Of a stretch of DNA of 64,000 nucleotides, positions 1-11,339 are shown in pieces. Made by a program: the position numbers and the translations under genes. The notes under the pieces were generated by a model. That model had not been told where the DNA came from. It made no database searches and saw only the letters and a program-made list of their open reading frames with translations. Where the stretch lies: assembly GCF_022539505.1 (NCBI RefSeq), contig NC_061510.1, positions 40,015,047 through 40,079,046 of the forward strand. The letters are read 5' to 3'. Source of the stretch: Lolium rigidum. Taxonomy: Eukaryota > Streptophyta > Magnoliopsida > Poales > Poaceae. The number at the start of each line of letters is the position of its first letter. Position 1 is the stretch's first letter.

Positions 1-772
1 ATATGGTATATCTTGATAATCTTCATCTCTTTCCATAGTTCATTCAAAATCATCCATCTCGAAAGCTCACTTTTCTTGTTCTACAAAACTGATCGTTTGC
101 ATGGTTACCTTTCCTAACATGTTTACAAAGATTTGCCTACACACAGCCACACAGGTTCCATCAAAACCCTTCGATAGAACTACTTTCCTCTGTTACCCTT
201 CATTTCTAATCAGCAGTCAGAAGTGAATGCGCTTGCGCGTGCGTACAACTTAGAGATGGTGATCTATACAAATGGCAAACTTAGCGGTTGGGGAGTCTAG
301 GGGAAAAATGGATGAGTTGGTCTCATTTGTGGGCAGTACATGGTTGTAACTGCTCCTTATGTATGCATGGTAGAAGGTACATCCCATTTGGAGCGGTGGA
401 AATATGGGCCAATACTAAGGGATAGTTACAATAATCTCATGGCCTTTGTGTGTGTGTGGTGGAGTGTTAGTCCTACGAAAGCTCCAGCACTGCCCTGCTG
501 CGTCGTAAGCAACATCACACAGTGCCAGCTGGAGTAGCCAGTAGGTTACTTAATTAGTGAACATGAACAAACATCTCTACTCTTTTCTGCCCATGGCCTC
601 TTCTTTACCATTGGAATCCCATTCATGCTTTCTCATGGACCATGTGGGATTGATATATTTTGCTGCTTGGCATATGAAGTTTGTCACGGTTACATTTATT
701 TTGGTAGTTTTCAGCTCGTTGACCACATCCTAATTTTTTGTGATCATGTCTGGTCAATGTGCACAATTCCAG
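1..772 (+). other. Probable intron of the XS-domain gene
   Basis: There is no convincing coding exon here. The sequence is AT-rich and ends in a good pyrimidine tract and AG acceptor at 771-772. The small open frames at 340-537 and 625-1050 resemble nothing and are not conserved-looking. It most simply reads as an intron whose upstream exon lies outside the window. Confidence 0.5.
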
Positions 773-3249
773 GTCTTCTAAGGACTTCGCTGATGTGCAT
801 GGGCTTGTCATGCATGCTTACAACCCACCAAATGCTGATTCATATGTTGATCATCTTGGTTTACACAAGGCATTATGCGTCCTTATGGGATGGGATTATA
901 CAAAAGCCCCTGATAATTCTAAGGCATACCAATCATTACCTCCTGACCTTGTTCGAGCAAGTAGGGAGGACCTTATTATGTGGCCGCCAACTGTTATCAT
1001 TCGTAACACTGCCTATGGGAGGAAGAAAGATGGACGCTCTGAGGGTTTAGGGAACAAAGAAATGGATAAGAAGATTGCAGGTATGTATATATTGCAGTCT
1101 CTGACTTATAACGTGAACAGTTCCATAGTTGGTTGGATAAGTGCACATAAGAGGTTTCTTATTTGCACTCGATGTGCTTGGTATCCATTTTCATCACATC
1201 TATGTAGAAAAGTACAGGGGCATTGGATCACGTAGAAAGGAACCAAAAACCTTTTATAGTGTCACTTTTGTGGCCCATCACATAGAAAGGAACAAAAAAA
1301 CTTATATAATGACGCTTTAATGGCTCATCACCCTGGTCCTTCACTTTCCACTTCAATATCATTAGAGCATTCCTTTTATGTTAGGTCTATTAGAATTGAA
1401 TGTACAGGACCATTGGATAGCCTGTCAAACTGATGGATTTGAGAAGGAATATTTCCCATTTTTATACGACCTCAGTCTGCTTACTATTATCTTAGGCCTG
1501 TAGTGCGTCACTGTCATGTGGCAAGGTTGACAAAGCTGACTGTTTGTGTCAAGTAGCTAACTTGATATGAACTTGTAATCTTGTATGTTTGTAACTTTTG
1601 TTAGGCAGGGTGAGGGTCATGCGGTTATTCTATTTTGTTGGGTCATAGAGCAGAACTGTCTTGGCTGATTGGACATGCTGAGGCAGTAGCTCCATAGTGT
1701 TAGATTATTTTTTACCGAAGAATGTTAAAGTCATGATACTGCGCTCTTGCAAGCTTGATCTCTGCAGGAGTGGTGGAGTATCTCGTGTGCCTTGTTAGTC
1801 TGCAAAAGATTTCTGGCATCTAATGCTTCATTAGATGGATTTCGTTGCATATGCATCCCTTGGAAAGCAATTAATGCATAGAGTACTATATTGACTGCAA
1901 GTTATTGCACTGTCCATGCGAAATTAGTTTGTGCACCCTGGTTTCAAATTCATGTATCATGTTACATTCTGATATGTGAGTCTGCAAAGCACCACATACT
2001 CCCACTAGGTTTCTTTGGGCTTTTTGGTTCCCCCTAAGCCTGTCAGGCCTACAGTTAGGCATCCCACAATTCTTAGGGTGTGTTTGGTTTGGGAACCAAG
2101 TAGAATCTAGTGTCATGGTTCCATTCCATAGGAATGGGTTGGTTCCATTCCTGTGTTCGGTTTGAGCTTAAAGATATAATGGGTTGGTTCTGTTCCTGTG
2201 TTTGGTTGAAGAGCAGAATGGGGCAGATTCTGGGAATAGAAGAGGTGAGCAAGTGTGGAGTGCCTTTACAAGTGTGGCAACTGACAAGAGAATAGAGGAG
2301 GTGATCTGGTGTTGGGTGGCTTTAGCATAGAGGAACAGGGAGATTACACTGTGGCTTTAGCATTTTGGAAAAAGAGGGAATATTCTTTTTTTGAGGAACC
2401 ACCTCGCTCTGTTCTGTTTTTCAACCAAACACCACAACGACCTTCAGGTGCAGTACCGTTCCATTACATTCCACCTGGTGACCTGAACCAAACACACGCT
2501 TAGTCGAGTGTTTGTTTGGTTACCACAAGTGTGGCTTCTTGCCACTCTTTACTATTCACATTGACCTGTCCCAGAATTTTGCTTAGTATGGTGCTGACTG
2601 TGTTTACTAAGATTTGGAAATAGGGGAAGGGTAGACTATAGTATTATAGGAAGAGTAGACTATAGCATTATATTTGGGGTTCACATTCCTATCTAAACCA
2701 AATATCTTATGTAGCAATAATGTTGATTGTGCAATTTAGAATTGATTTTTGAGCCGCACTTAGGCATTGAGAAATGAAACCACATGAGAAGTATTGTTCC
2801 CAGTTATGCAACTGTTGCTCTGTTGAGCACATATTTATGTAGCAATGCCGTATACAGCACAGTAATATTTGCTGTGTTGTCATCTATCTTTGTTTTCAGA
2901 ACTAGGGTTTGCTGGTGGCAAGTCGAAGTCCTTGTATGGAAAGGAAGGGCATCTTGGTCAGACACTTATCAAGTTTGCCAACAATCCAGCTGGCTTGAAG
3001 GAGGCTGAACGCCTTGCTGAGTTCCTGGAGAGGCAAGATCATGGACGTGTAGGTTGGTCACGGGTACAAGCCACTCACTCTTTAGATCCTGATACAAGCC
3101 CTTTGCTGGTTGAGACCGATAACAGGGGTGAGAAAAAGAGGATCCTTTATGGGTACCTAGCAATTTCATCTGATCTGGATGAATTAGACTCAGATTCGAG
3201 GAAAAGGGCCACCCTCAAGAGCAGAAACGAATTTGACCCATCTGACTAG
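773..3249 (+). CDS. XS-domain protein (SGS3-related), last two exons
   Basis: Two exons are supported: 773-1080 and 2900-3249. The splice sites are an acceptor ending at 772, donor GTATGT at 1081, acceptor TTTTCAG ending at 2899 and stop TAG at 3247-3249. The reading frame joins in phase across the 1.8-kb intron. The first exon encodes the second half of an XS-type zinc finger region (HGLVMHAYNPPNADS, then a histidine-containing HLGLHKALCVLMGW stretch) and the start of an XS domain (MWPPTVIIRNT). The second exon completes the XS domain (GHLGQTLIKFAN, AERLAEFLERQDHG) and ends in a charged tail, FDPSD. XS domains occur in SGS3 and FDM proteins, which bind double-stranded RNA in post-transcriptional silencing and RNA-directed DNA methylation; that this protein has such a role is inference. 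No coiled coil is visible, so it is shorter than SGS3. I see no exon with the CxxC half of the finger between 1 and 772, so the 5' part probably lies left of the window. Confidence 0.85.
1226..1328. repeat. Diverged tandem duplication, unit about 50 bp, within the XS-gene intron
   Basis: Two adjacent units both begin CAC(G/A)TAGAAAGGAAC and end near GGC(C/T)CAT. They differ by several substitutions and small indels. No function is suggested. Confidence 0.5.
2076..2499. mobile_element. Tourist-like (PIF/Harbinger) MITE in the XS-gene intron
   Basis: A 424-bp element is bounded by TTA at 2073-2075 and TTA at 2500-2502, the trinucleotide duplication expected for PIF/Harbinger. The terminal inverted repeats read GGGTGTGTTTGGTTTGGG on the left and, on the complementary strand, GCGTGTGTTTGGTTCAGG on the right. 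This GTGTTTGGTT terminus is characteristic of grass Tourist elements. It has no coding capacity. It lies in the intron between the two XS-gene exons, in an orientation that cannot be assigned. Confidence 0.75.
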
Positions 3250-6084
3250 TCTCTTTGCAAAAATGGCCACCTTCCTGTCAGTCTATTTAGTTTGCATCAA
3301 AACTTGTGTATCGTACCTTCAATGTGGATTTCATAGAAACATCGTACAGCTTTGCTCCAAAATCTTCGAGTACAATACCTGCTCGTAGGATGCTTATAAT
3401 CGTTATAACTATTCCTGAGATTTATTTTCACCAAGGTGTGTCTGGCAGGGTATCCATTGTTCACTGATTGAATGATTATCTGGAAGAGTATAACTATCCT
3501 TCCAAATTGTTAGTTAGTTATGTATGTGATCATCAGCAGCCTCCAATATGAAGCGTGATGTTTGTCTCGTCTGTAGTGCGCCTGGTAGTGGTACCTAATT
3601 CTCTTAGCACCGTGGATTGAATATTGAAAGTGAAGATGCGACATGCCTTTTTTTTTTTTTTGCATTAGGTTGGTACTACTACTATATCTCCGGAATTGCC
3701 ATAATCTTGGATGGTTGTCCTCTTTTTACTGGCCTTTACATTTGAGTAGGGCTCTCGGCAGTCTGTTGCATGAAGCCACCTATATGCCTTCTGGTTCTTG
3801 TTAGTACATTTTTGTTCATTTCATGTTTGCATTAGGAGCAGCTGTGATTTTGTTCCACCACTTTGACCGTTAGGTGCTGAAACAAACAAGGTTCAAAGAT
3901 TAGCAGAGAATCATGCACGTTTATCATAGTTGCTCGTTGTTAATATTGAAATTTAGGTGCACATTCAAGTAGGTAGAGATTAGCTGAAGTATCAGACATT
4001 AGTTACACCTCAAAAGAATATTAAGTTAGTATGGAGTAATAATTTATAGGTCAATGATTGGAACAAGTAAACTGAAATTTGGCGTGTGGTAATTCTGCCA
4101 GTGTGAGTCTAAGCATAGATATGCATTTCTCCTGCTTTCTGTACATTATTCTTTACCATGCCATTGCCCATTCTGCTTCTTGGAACTGAATGCTTGCTGT
4201 TGTTTTCCATTTCCATCCCTGTTTGTGGCTCCATAGCATATGACAGAAGTGGTAGTGGCACGTCATCTCTTTCCAATTGGACAGTGTTTGTCCATTTCCA
4301 CTCTCCAGCAGGGTGCAAGTTCTGGTTGTACCGGCATTCCTAGTTGGTGTGAGTGCAGCAGTATCGCTGTGTCCTAGTGCTCCTTCTGCCGTGTTTGTCA
4401 TGTCCATACGGCCATATAATCACTGGTTTTGTTTCTCGGAGTCAGCTGAATGCTGCTTGTTATCTAAATTAGGGTTGGTTCAGAGCAGAGAGTGTGTAGG
4501 GGAAGTGATAGTGGCACGTCCCCTCTTTCTAAATTTACAGTATTTCATGGAGTATACTCAGTATACTGCATCTGCACTCTCCACCACGGTGCCAAATCTG
4601 CTTCTGCTTATTGTTGCTGACTGCTGCTTGCCCACTCAGCTGTGCGTGCGAGTGGCTGGCCGCCAAAGACGATCATGTCCTTGACGGCATGTACCACCAT
4701 GATGTAATCTGGGGCGGCCTGGATTGAGGAGCGTGTCTGGTGGCAAGCTGCGACGGCAGAAGTCGGACGATGGCTTGACGCGCTCCTGTGTAGATTCCGT
4801 CAAGCGGAGCTCCTAGGGAGTGGTTGCCTGTGCGTCTTTTCGAAGCCATGCTAGACTGTACCCTGCGCACCCCGGCCCTTGTTCCGGTTACATCTTAAAC
4901 GTGTCATCATCCACCCCCTGCAAGAGGCTACTGGGGCAGCTGGCTAGATCACCAAGCAGAGACCGAAGCCGCCAATCGGTGTCCATGACAACAGATGGTG
5001 ATGCGGACCTCAACACCACCACTCGCCTTGCCACTAGAGCACCATTGTCAACATCGACAATGCAATGAACCGACCAAGTGCCCGCCATTATCATCAATGA
5101 GCCCAACAACCTGAATACGCAGCGTGCCCTTGTCGACACCTTCAACAATCCGAACACTGCATTTGACTTGCGTGGCCTTGGCAACCTAAGCGCCCACCCT
5201 GAACTAGCCCGTCTCAGAACCCAACTGCCCACCCCGAAGGAGCGCTTCTTGGAGAACGCTTGTCCACATGGGAAGGACAAGCATCCCCGAGCACCATGAC
5301 AATTAAAGGTGGAACCCAACTATCAGGGAGGTGGGTGGTGGCCTAGACCTCGATGATCAATATCAATTCACACGCGAGGCTAACGACGACCAAATGGTAC
5401 TGACACCCATCGAGAGTGTGTTGATCATTCTTGTTTATGTATGCATTTTGTTCAACAACAAACTTCAGAATCTTGAGCGAATAGAATGTCTCACTTATCT
5501 AATTTGTGTGCCTAGCTATCCTCCTAGTCTACTGAAATTTGAAGTTCAATGATATTTGAACACTCTGAAAATTAGTAAGTACATATGCGTATACTGTTAC
5601 ACACAATGTATGTATGTACTTTCATGGATAAACAGATCCCAATATGTTCTTTTGTCACTCGCCAAATAGGAGAGTGACGAGGCAATGAGTGTGGCTTGAC
5701 ATGACACATATTTAGGGGTAGGTAGTGGTGTGCCATCAGTGTCTTTTATAAGTACCATGCAATGTTTAACCGTGTCATGTGTTGCACGAACCTCTATATA
5801 TGATTGAACAGCTAACGCAAGGGGGCATTTACCCCTATCAGTAAATTCACCCATTTTCAAATAATAATACTTGAGATCGAAAAAATATATTATTTGAAGT
5901 ACTCCGAGTCACTATATGTTATTACTACCTCCTTCGTTTCTACCAAATAATATATTAATACTTGAGATCGAGAAATGACCAACTGCTTCCTATCGAATTT
6001 CCTTTCAATTGTACCGAGGAGTGCTCCTGAATGAGAGTACGCTAATTAAGAAAATGAAACTGCTCTTCTGTGTTAACCATCACT
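3250..6084. other. Intergenic region between the XS gene and the GH32 gene; no gene seen
   Basis: This is the shared 3' flank of two convergent genes. It includes a poly-T run near 3648-3660. GC-rich open frames at 4820-5068 and 5078-5299 on the + strand are separated by a stop and resemble decayed repeat-derived coding sequence, but I could not assign a family. At 5855-5960 there are two short related AT-rich segments sharing TACTTGAGATCGA. The TACCTCCTTCGTTTC motif near 5927 looks like one end of a Stowaway-type MITE without a matching second end. Confidence 0.4.
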
Positions 6085-9000
6085 TCAACCCTTATTCACA
6101 TTCACTTGTGCTGTCATCATGCTCCATGCCCTGAGTTGTGGCACCCTGACCGTGGTACTTCCATTGTTGAAGGCATACATGTGGACCCTGCCATCGACAA
6201 GTGCCACTGGATAAATCCTGGCTGTTATGCAGACCCTACCACCGCCGCCAAAGCTCTCCACCGCCGACCGGTCAATCTGCACGATAACACCGAGCCATCC
6301 ATTTTCAGTTCGACATGAACTGCATTAAAAAAATTTATAACATGAGAAATGGCGAAACCTCCCAACCTACCAGAGTTCTGAGAGATATCTTCCTTTCCTT
6401 TTCAAGGTCAAATTCGAAGAAGCCTCCATAGGCTGGTGTGTACAGTCCTGATCTCAGAGAAGACCTGTGCAAAAACAATCTTTTTAGTTTTCATACAAAA
6501 AATATATATGGAGAAGACTAACAAAAATCAAAGCAAATACCGTAAGCACCAACCTTCTTAGATCAGAGCACATGAGGATCATGTGGCTTTTCTGCGATTT
6601 GTAAACTCTGAAGTGCACAGCAATGTGCTCCTCCATGTTGTCAGAGGCCAGGACAACAAGTCCAAATGGCCCTATGCCACCTTTAGCCGATGCACCTGCT
6701 TCCCGGCAATGCCTCTCGACATCAAAAAGCCAGGAAGGATCAAAAGGATCGGCGCTGTCGATGGACGCCAACTCAAAATCTACTTCAACATCAGCCTGTT
6801 CCAAGAAAATGATGAGCCGGATTAGCTATAGTTGCTCTCAGAAGTATACAGAAGTACATAACACCTAAGATGAGGAATATATCCTCTCAAAAAAAAATTC
6901 TGAGGTATATATGCCAATCTTTATGTTGACAAAATATGCAGACTTTACATATTTAATAGTTACCGGAAGGCTGCAGCTTTTACTTGCATGACGCTTTTTG
7001 AAGTAAATTTTTTATTTGGATGTTGGTGTAAAGGGAACTACGTACCTGCAAAGTGTCAATTCCCTTAATCTCAAATAGGTCTCCGTTCTTCAGCTCTAGT
7101 CCTTGATGGTTGATTTCATCTTTTCGAAGGGACTCAATCTCATCAATCGGCCATTGCAGCAACTGTTTGCCATCGTTGTCTAACCAAATTGTCCTGGGGA
7201 TTGCCTAACATATGTAATAAAACTGGAGGTTAAAGACTGATTTGCTAAACCAGTTAAATCATAATTTCAATATATGAAGCACAGCCAATAAGGTCAGATT
7301 TTATTACATGGATGCCTGCCCAACCTTTCACGCTGTCATCTGAAACACTATCTGTCTCGTTAGACCAACCCCATATGATCCTCCTGCCCTTTTTCGAGTC
7401 GAAGAAGGATTTTGAAGCATAGAAAGTGCCGTAATCCATCCTCAACCACAGCCGACGGTCATCTAGGACAACATCCGGAACAAACGCATCACGTTTGAGA
7501 TCATAAACCCCTATCATGTACTTGTCAGAGTAATCCACACTCATTTTCAGGACATGTTTGGCGCCTTTTGGGATCGCTGCAGACAGGTCCAGTCCACCGT
7601 TATTGCCTGGCAATACCGCGAAGAAATCTGGGCACTCCCACATTGATGGAGCATTGTCTGAATACAGTGGGTGATCAACACTAGTCCAATTCAGAAAGTC
7701 TTCACTCTTGTACAATAGTGCGGCACCGTAACCATTCAGCTCAGCACCAATTGCTATTCTCCATAGCCCATCCGGTCCGATCCAACCAGTTGTCGGATCC
7801 CTGAACTCAGTCGAGTTCAAGCCTGGTCCGACCGGTATGATCCTGGGGTTATTGTCTGCTTTGGTCCATTCCCTCAGGTATGGGTCAGATCGGTTTTTGG
7901 GAAGCACAATGTTTTGGCTCTGATGATCCTTCGAGTCACGACCGGTGTATATGATGACAGGCTGATCACCAGGTAGAATTGTGATTGAGCCGGTCCAGCA
8001 ACCATTTATGTCATATGGGGTATCCCGTACTATTGCGGGTTCAAGCTGGATCCAGTTGACGAGGTCGGTTGAAACTGAATGGCCCCAAACTATGTTATCC
8101 GCGATGGTACCACCGGGGTTATACTGGTAGAATTCATGGTAGATGCCATTGTAGTACATGGGTCCTGAATAAAAACATTTTTTTATAAAGTCAGTATAAG
8201 TTGTAGAATGAGGCACTTCCCCCCCCCCCCCCTTATTTAAAAGTATTTGTGCCTGAGATATTCATACCACATGGATCTTTTGTGTTGTCGTATATTTCCA
8301 AGGATCGGCAATCCATCACATATTTGAAAAAAAGTGAGCGAAGGTCAATGACTTGCAACAGATGTACAGTTAATAGTATAGGATAACTGATAAAGCAGGA
8401 CCAAAGATATATTCTGGATTTCAAAACAGGTCAGTACTTCATTACTTTTGTCTAGGTATAAGAGATTTGTTTAGTTTCAGACAGGTGTTGTCATTAGATC
8501 TGTTATGGAAAAAAATAAACATCACACTTTCCTTAACTGAATGCTTTCTGACCAAAAGTAACACTAACAGGGGAGCAAATAGTAAGCATCACATTCTGAG
8601 AGAAACTCTTACTCTGAAATTGATTTACCATTTCTGCAACTGAATACATCTGCTTTGTGCAATCATCTAAAAGAATATGACTATCATGATATTATGGTAG
8701 TATTCCTCAAAATCTAACTGCAGCACCTTATGCTGATCATCTATTGCGTACAGCATTCAGCAACATACTTGCAAAAGCAACGAGTTGGCCACCAACCTTT
8801 TTCGCCTATAGTTATTTTTGACACGCAAGCAGTTTGTAATGATACCACAAACTATACCTAAGAATGTCCACAGACAACAAAAAATATTCTACTGCAAAAA
8901 TTTATGCACATTTTAACAAGTATATGTTATAGAATATTTGCACACAAAAGTAAGATAGGCTACTAAAGTTCAACCTCTCTACTCCAGTTGGGCAAAACAA

Positions 9001-9248
9001 TAACCAAATCAGAGAAGGAAGCACGCCAAATCAGAGAGGAAACCAGAGGAATACATACCATTGATCCAGTTCTTGGGAGACTGGAAGTGGTAGGCAGTCC
9101 TGTACCTCTTGCTGGCAATGGAGGGGACCTCCTGAGACCGTGTACAGAGGAAGGATCCCTCGCCATTCCTGCTGCAGATGAAGAGCTTGGACACACAGGA
9201 GGAGAAGGAAAAGAGGGCAAGGAGGAAGAAGGCCCAAGCATGGGCCAT
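6085..9248 (-). CDS. GH32 enzyme: probable fructan 1-exohydrolase / cell-wall invertase-like, complete
   Basis: Seven exons were placed by hand: 9059-9248, 8268-8276, 7308-8164, 7046-7204, 6554-6795, 6371-6464 and 6085-6276. All have GT-AG borders and compatible phases. They total 1,743 nt, or 580 codons plus a TGA stop, the usual family size. The start at 9248 was chosen because it opens directly into a hydrophobic signal peptide (MAHAWAFFLLALFSF). Exon 2 is the 9-nt mini-exon known from plant invertase genes; joined, it gives NDPCG with nucleophile Asp64. FRDPTTGW holds Asp189, and WECPDF holds the acid/base Glu243; the Pro is typical of cell-wall rather than vacuolar forms. The product should be a secreted glycosidase acting on fructans or sucrose in the vacuole or apoplast. 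The motifs YQYN, WGHSVS, GCWTGS and KSEDFLNW agree with grass 1-FEH proteins as I know them. In the last motif the Lys that cell-wall invertases carry three residues after the Asp is Asn225, which favours fructan hydrolysis over invertase activity. Substrate preference cannot be proven from sequence. Confidence 0.9.
8268..8276 (-). other. 9-nt mini-exon of the GH32 gene
   Basis: On the - strand the sequence is AAAG, then nine exon bases ATCCATGTG, then GTATGA. Spliced between an exon ending AATG and one beginning GACCC, it restores N-D-P-C-G in frame. Skipping it would keep the frame but delete the nucleophile region. Nine-nucleotide exons at exactly this position are a known hallmark of plant GH32 genes. 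Confidence 0.85.
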
Positions 9249-9855
9249 GGAGGGCAGGAGCTGAAGGAGATAGGTGCGTTGTGAGATGAGAGGGCTTTTG
9301 TAAACTTTTACTTTGTCGACACAGGTCATGACACTAGATTAGGACGGTCCAGAGAGGTTCAACTGTCCTTTTCACAGATTTGTTTTGCGGGAAGAGAAGA
9401 GAATCGATAGGGATTTTGGATCCAGATCGTCCGTCCATTTGTCACCATGTCACAATGATTGTAGATTCAGAATGCGCAAGTGGCAGCCAGCTGCTCATAT
9501 AAACTGTGCCTGGTCACATGTTTTACAGGCATTTGTCGACCAGGGTAAATCGACAAGGGAAATGTTAATTAAGACAACAGCATCGCTGAGACTTAGATCA
9601 CCAATGTCGAGGAAGTGTGTAATAATACATAAATACTGTAGTCATACACTTGAAACATGCTTCTCTGTACGTTGGATCCCACGGAGTTCTTTTGGCGTAA
9701 GAGAGATGGTGAGGCGACACCAAATCGCTATACTCCCGGTGCACTAATTGCAATATTGCGGCTTTACCGGTAGAAAATGTTTATAGTGTGTTTTTTAAAA
9801 TCGTATCTGCATATGTTTTCTATTGTATGAAAGGTTTCCTGGATATTCGTCACAT
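9249..9855. promoter_or_regulatory. 5' flank and presumptive promoter of the GH32 gene
   Basis: This is the upstream side of the - strand GH32 gene. I see no clear TATA box at a sensible distance on the - strand. A TATAAA at about 9497 reads on the + strand and is probably irrelevant. No other gene is visible; an open frame at 9385-9747 has no recognisable content. Confidence 0.3.
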
Positions 9856-11160
9856 GTACATATATGCATGGTTGTCAATATCTTGATATGTATCGTACTT
9901 ACAATTTTACGATACTACCGTGGCTAACCTATATGTATCGTGAATCATGATGGTATCTTAATCTGGTACTCCATCTCTCACAGTTTATTAGACGTGTGCG
10001 TACCTCTACGTCGCAATTTTGATCAAGTTAGCATTAGTTATATGTTATAAAAATTATATCATTAGAAAGTTTAGATGTTCTATTTTCTAATGATATAATT
10101 TTTGTATTATATAATTTAAATTATATAGGTTAAATTGGTGACCTAGCCACCTAGGGATACAGAGAAGACTAGTAAACTGAGACGGAGGGAGTAGTATCTA
10201 ACTTGTATCCCGATACGTATCGTGGTATTTTATTATCCCGATATTAGACGGAAGCTATAGTGTGTGATCCCATGCCTATTCTAAAAAATATGGACACAAC
10301 GGCATGACAGGCTGAAGACTAAAAGTTATTTTGTAGTTTAAAGGCTAACTAAATATTTAAACGACAATAAGTTTGGGCGAGACTGATTTTAAAAGGAGTT
10401 TCTAGGTGCAAGATAGCAGTCTCATGCTCAGTCTTTTGTTTTGCGGGTTCGTAGTTAGTTATGTTTGTATCATGCATTCGATGAGTCGGTTCATATTTAT
10501 ATTATATGCATGCATTATTTATAGGGGCGAAGCTCTCCTTTGGGCAAGGCAGGGCAGCCGCCCTATCTTGATTTTTGGTGAATGTATTTAGATGTACATG
10601 TTTTTTCTGAACAATTTGAGTGGTCATACATCGAAAACAGACTTCATATGAAAAAGTTATACTTTTTTTACCGAGCAAAACTGATTTCGAACCGAAAAAC
10701 CCTAGGTATAAAAAATATAGACTCATTTGAATACGATTGCTTGACTTACATAGAATTACAATAAACCTTACTATATTTATTGTGTCAAAAAAACATTTTT
10801 ATATTTTTATTGTTCTAAGGAATTGTGTTAGAATCATATATATAGCAGTAATGTCTCATGACTAATTTTAGTCTTCGCATCATTTTCTAGGAATTCGCCG
10901 CCCTACCTCATATTGTTTCCGTCCTTCGCCACTGTTATTTACATGATTATACTCCATGAAAGACATAAACTATGCTCAAATTTCAAATTGAAGATTAAAT
11001 TTAAATTTATTAGAGGTATAATGTTAATATATACATATATTTTAATTTAAATGAAATTTTCGTAGTATCGTGATACTCCGGTACGATTCTATGATACAAT
11101 ATTTCTAACAAAAACAATACTACCTAGTATCTCGATACTGACAACCTTGCATATATGTAC
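9856..11160. mobile_element. Unclassified TIR DNA transposon, non-autonomous
   Basis: The ends are inverted copies of one another: GTACATATATGCATGGTTG at 9856 and, on the complementary strand, GTACATATATGCAAGGTTG ending at 11160. Similarity continues inward as GTCA(A/G)TATC. Inside each end are several short GTATCG/CGATAC palindromic motifs. No transposase is seen and no convincing target duplication flanks it, so the superfamily is open. A Stowaway MITE lies within it. The internal 10.38-10.95 kb part is AT-rich and shows no gene. Confidence 0.5.
9969..10191. mobile_element. Stowaway MITE nested in the TIR element
   Basis: A 223-bp element is flanked by TA dinucleotides at 9967-9968 and 10192-10193. 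The termini are CTCCATCTCTCACAGTTTA and, in complement, CTCCCTCCGTCTCAGTTTA, the standard Stowaway (Tc1/mariner-derived) end. It contains an internal near-perfect palindrome at about 10043-10105 around ATTATATCATTAGAAA. Confidence 0.8.
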
Positions 11161-11339
11161 TATGCATTGTGGTATTTGACCCCATAGAATACAAGTTGCT
11201 ACTTCCAACATGGTATCAAAGAAGAGTAACGGAATTGAGGTGTTCCATATAAGGAAGGTTCTTGATTTTCGCAATTTAATAAAATTTGTGCTTGCCCCTT
11301 TATGTACACGTATGCCTTGCTGAGTCATAGATGAGATAC

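Noticed and set aside
4820..5319. Protein-coding gene in the 4.8-5.3 kb region
   Set aside because: Two + strand frames and an antisense 143-codon frame overlap in GC-rich DNA. None has a recognisable motif or splice context; it is probably repeat debris.
5927..5960. Stowaway element near 5.9 kb
   Set aside because: Only one terminus is visible; I could not find a second end with a matching TA.
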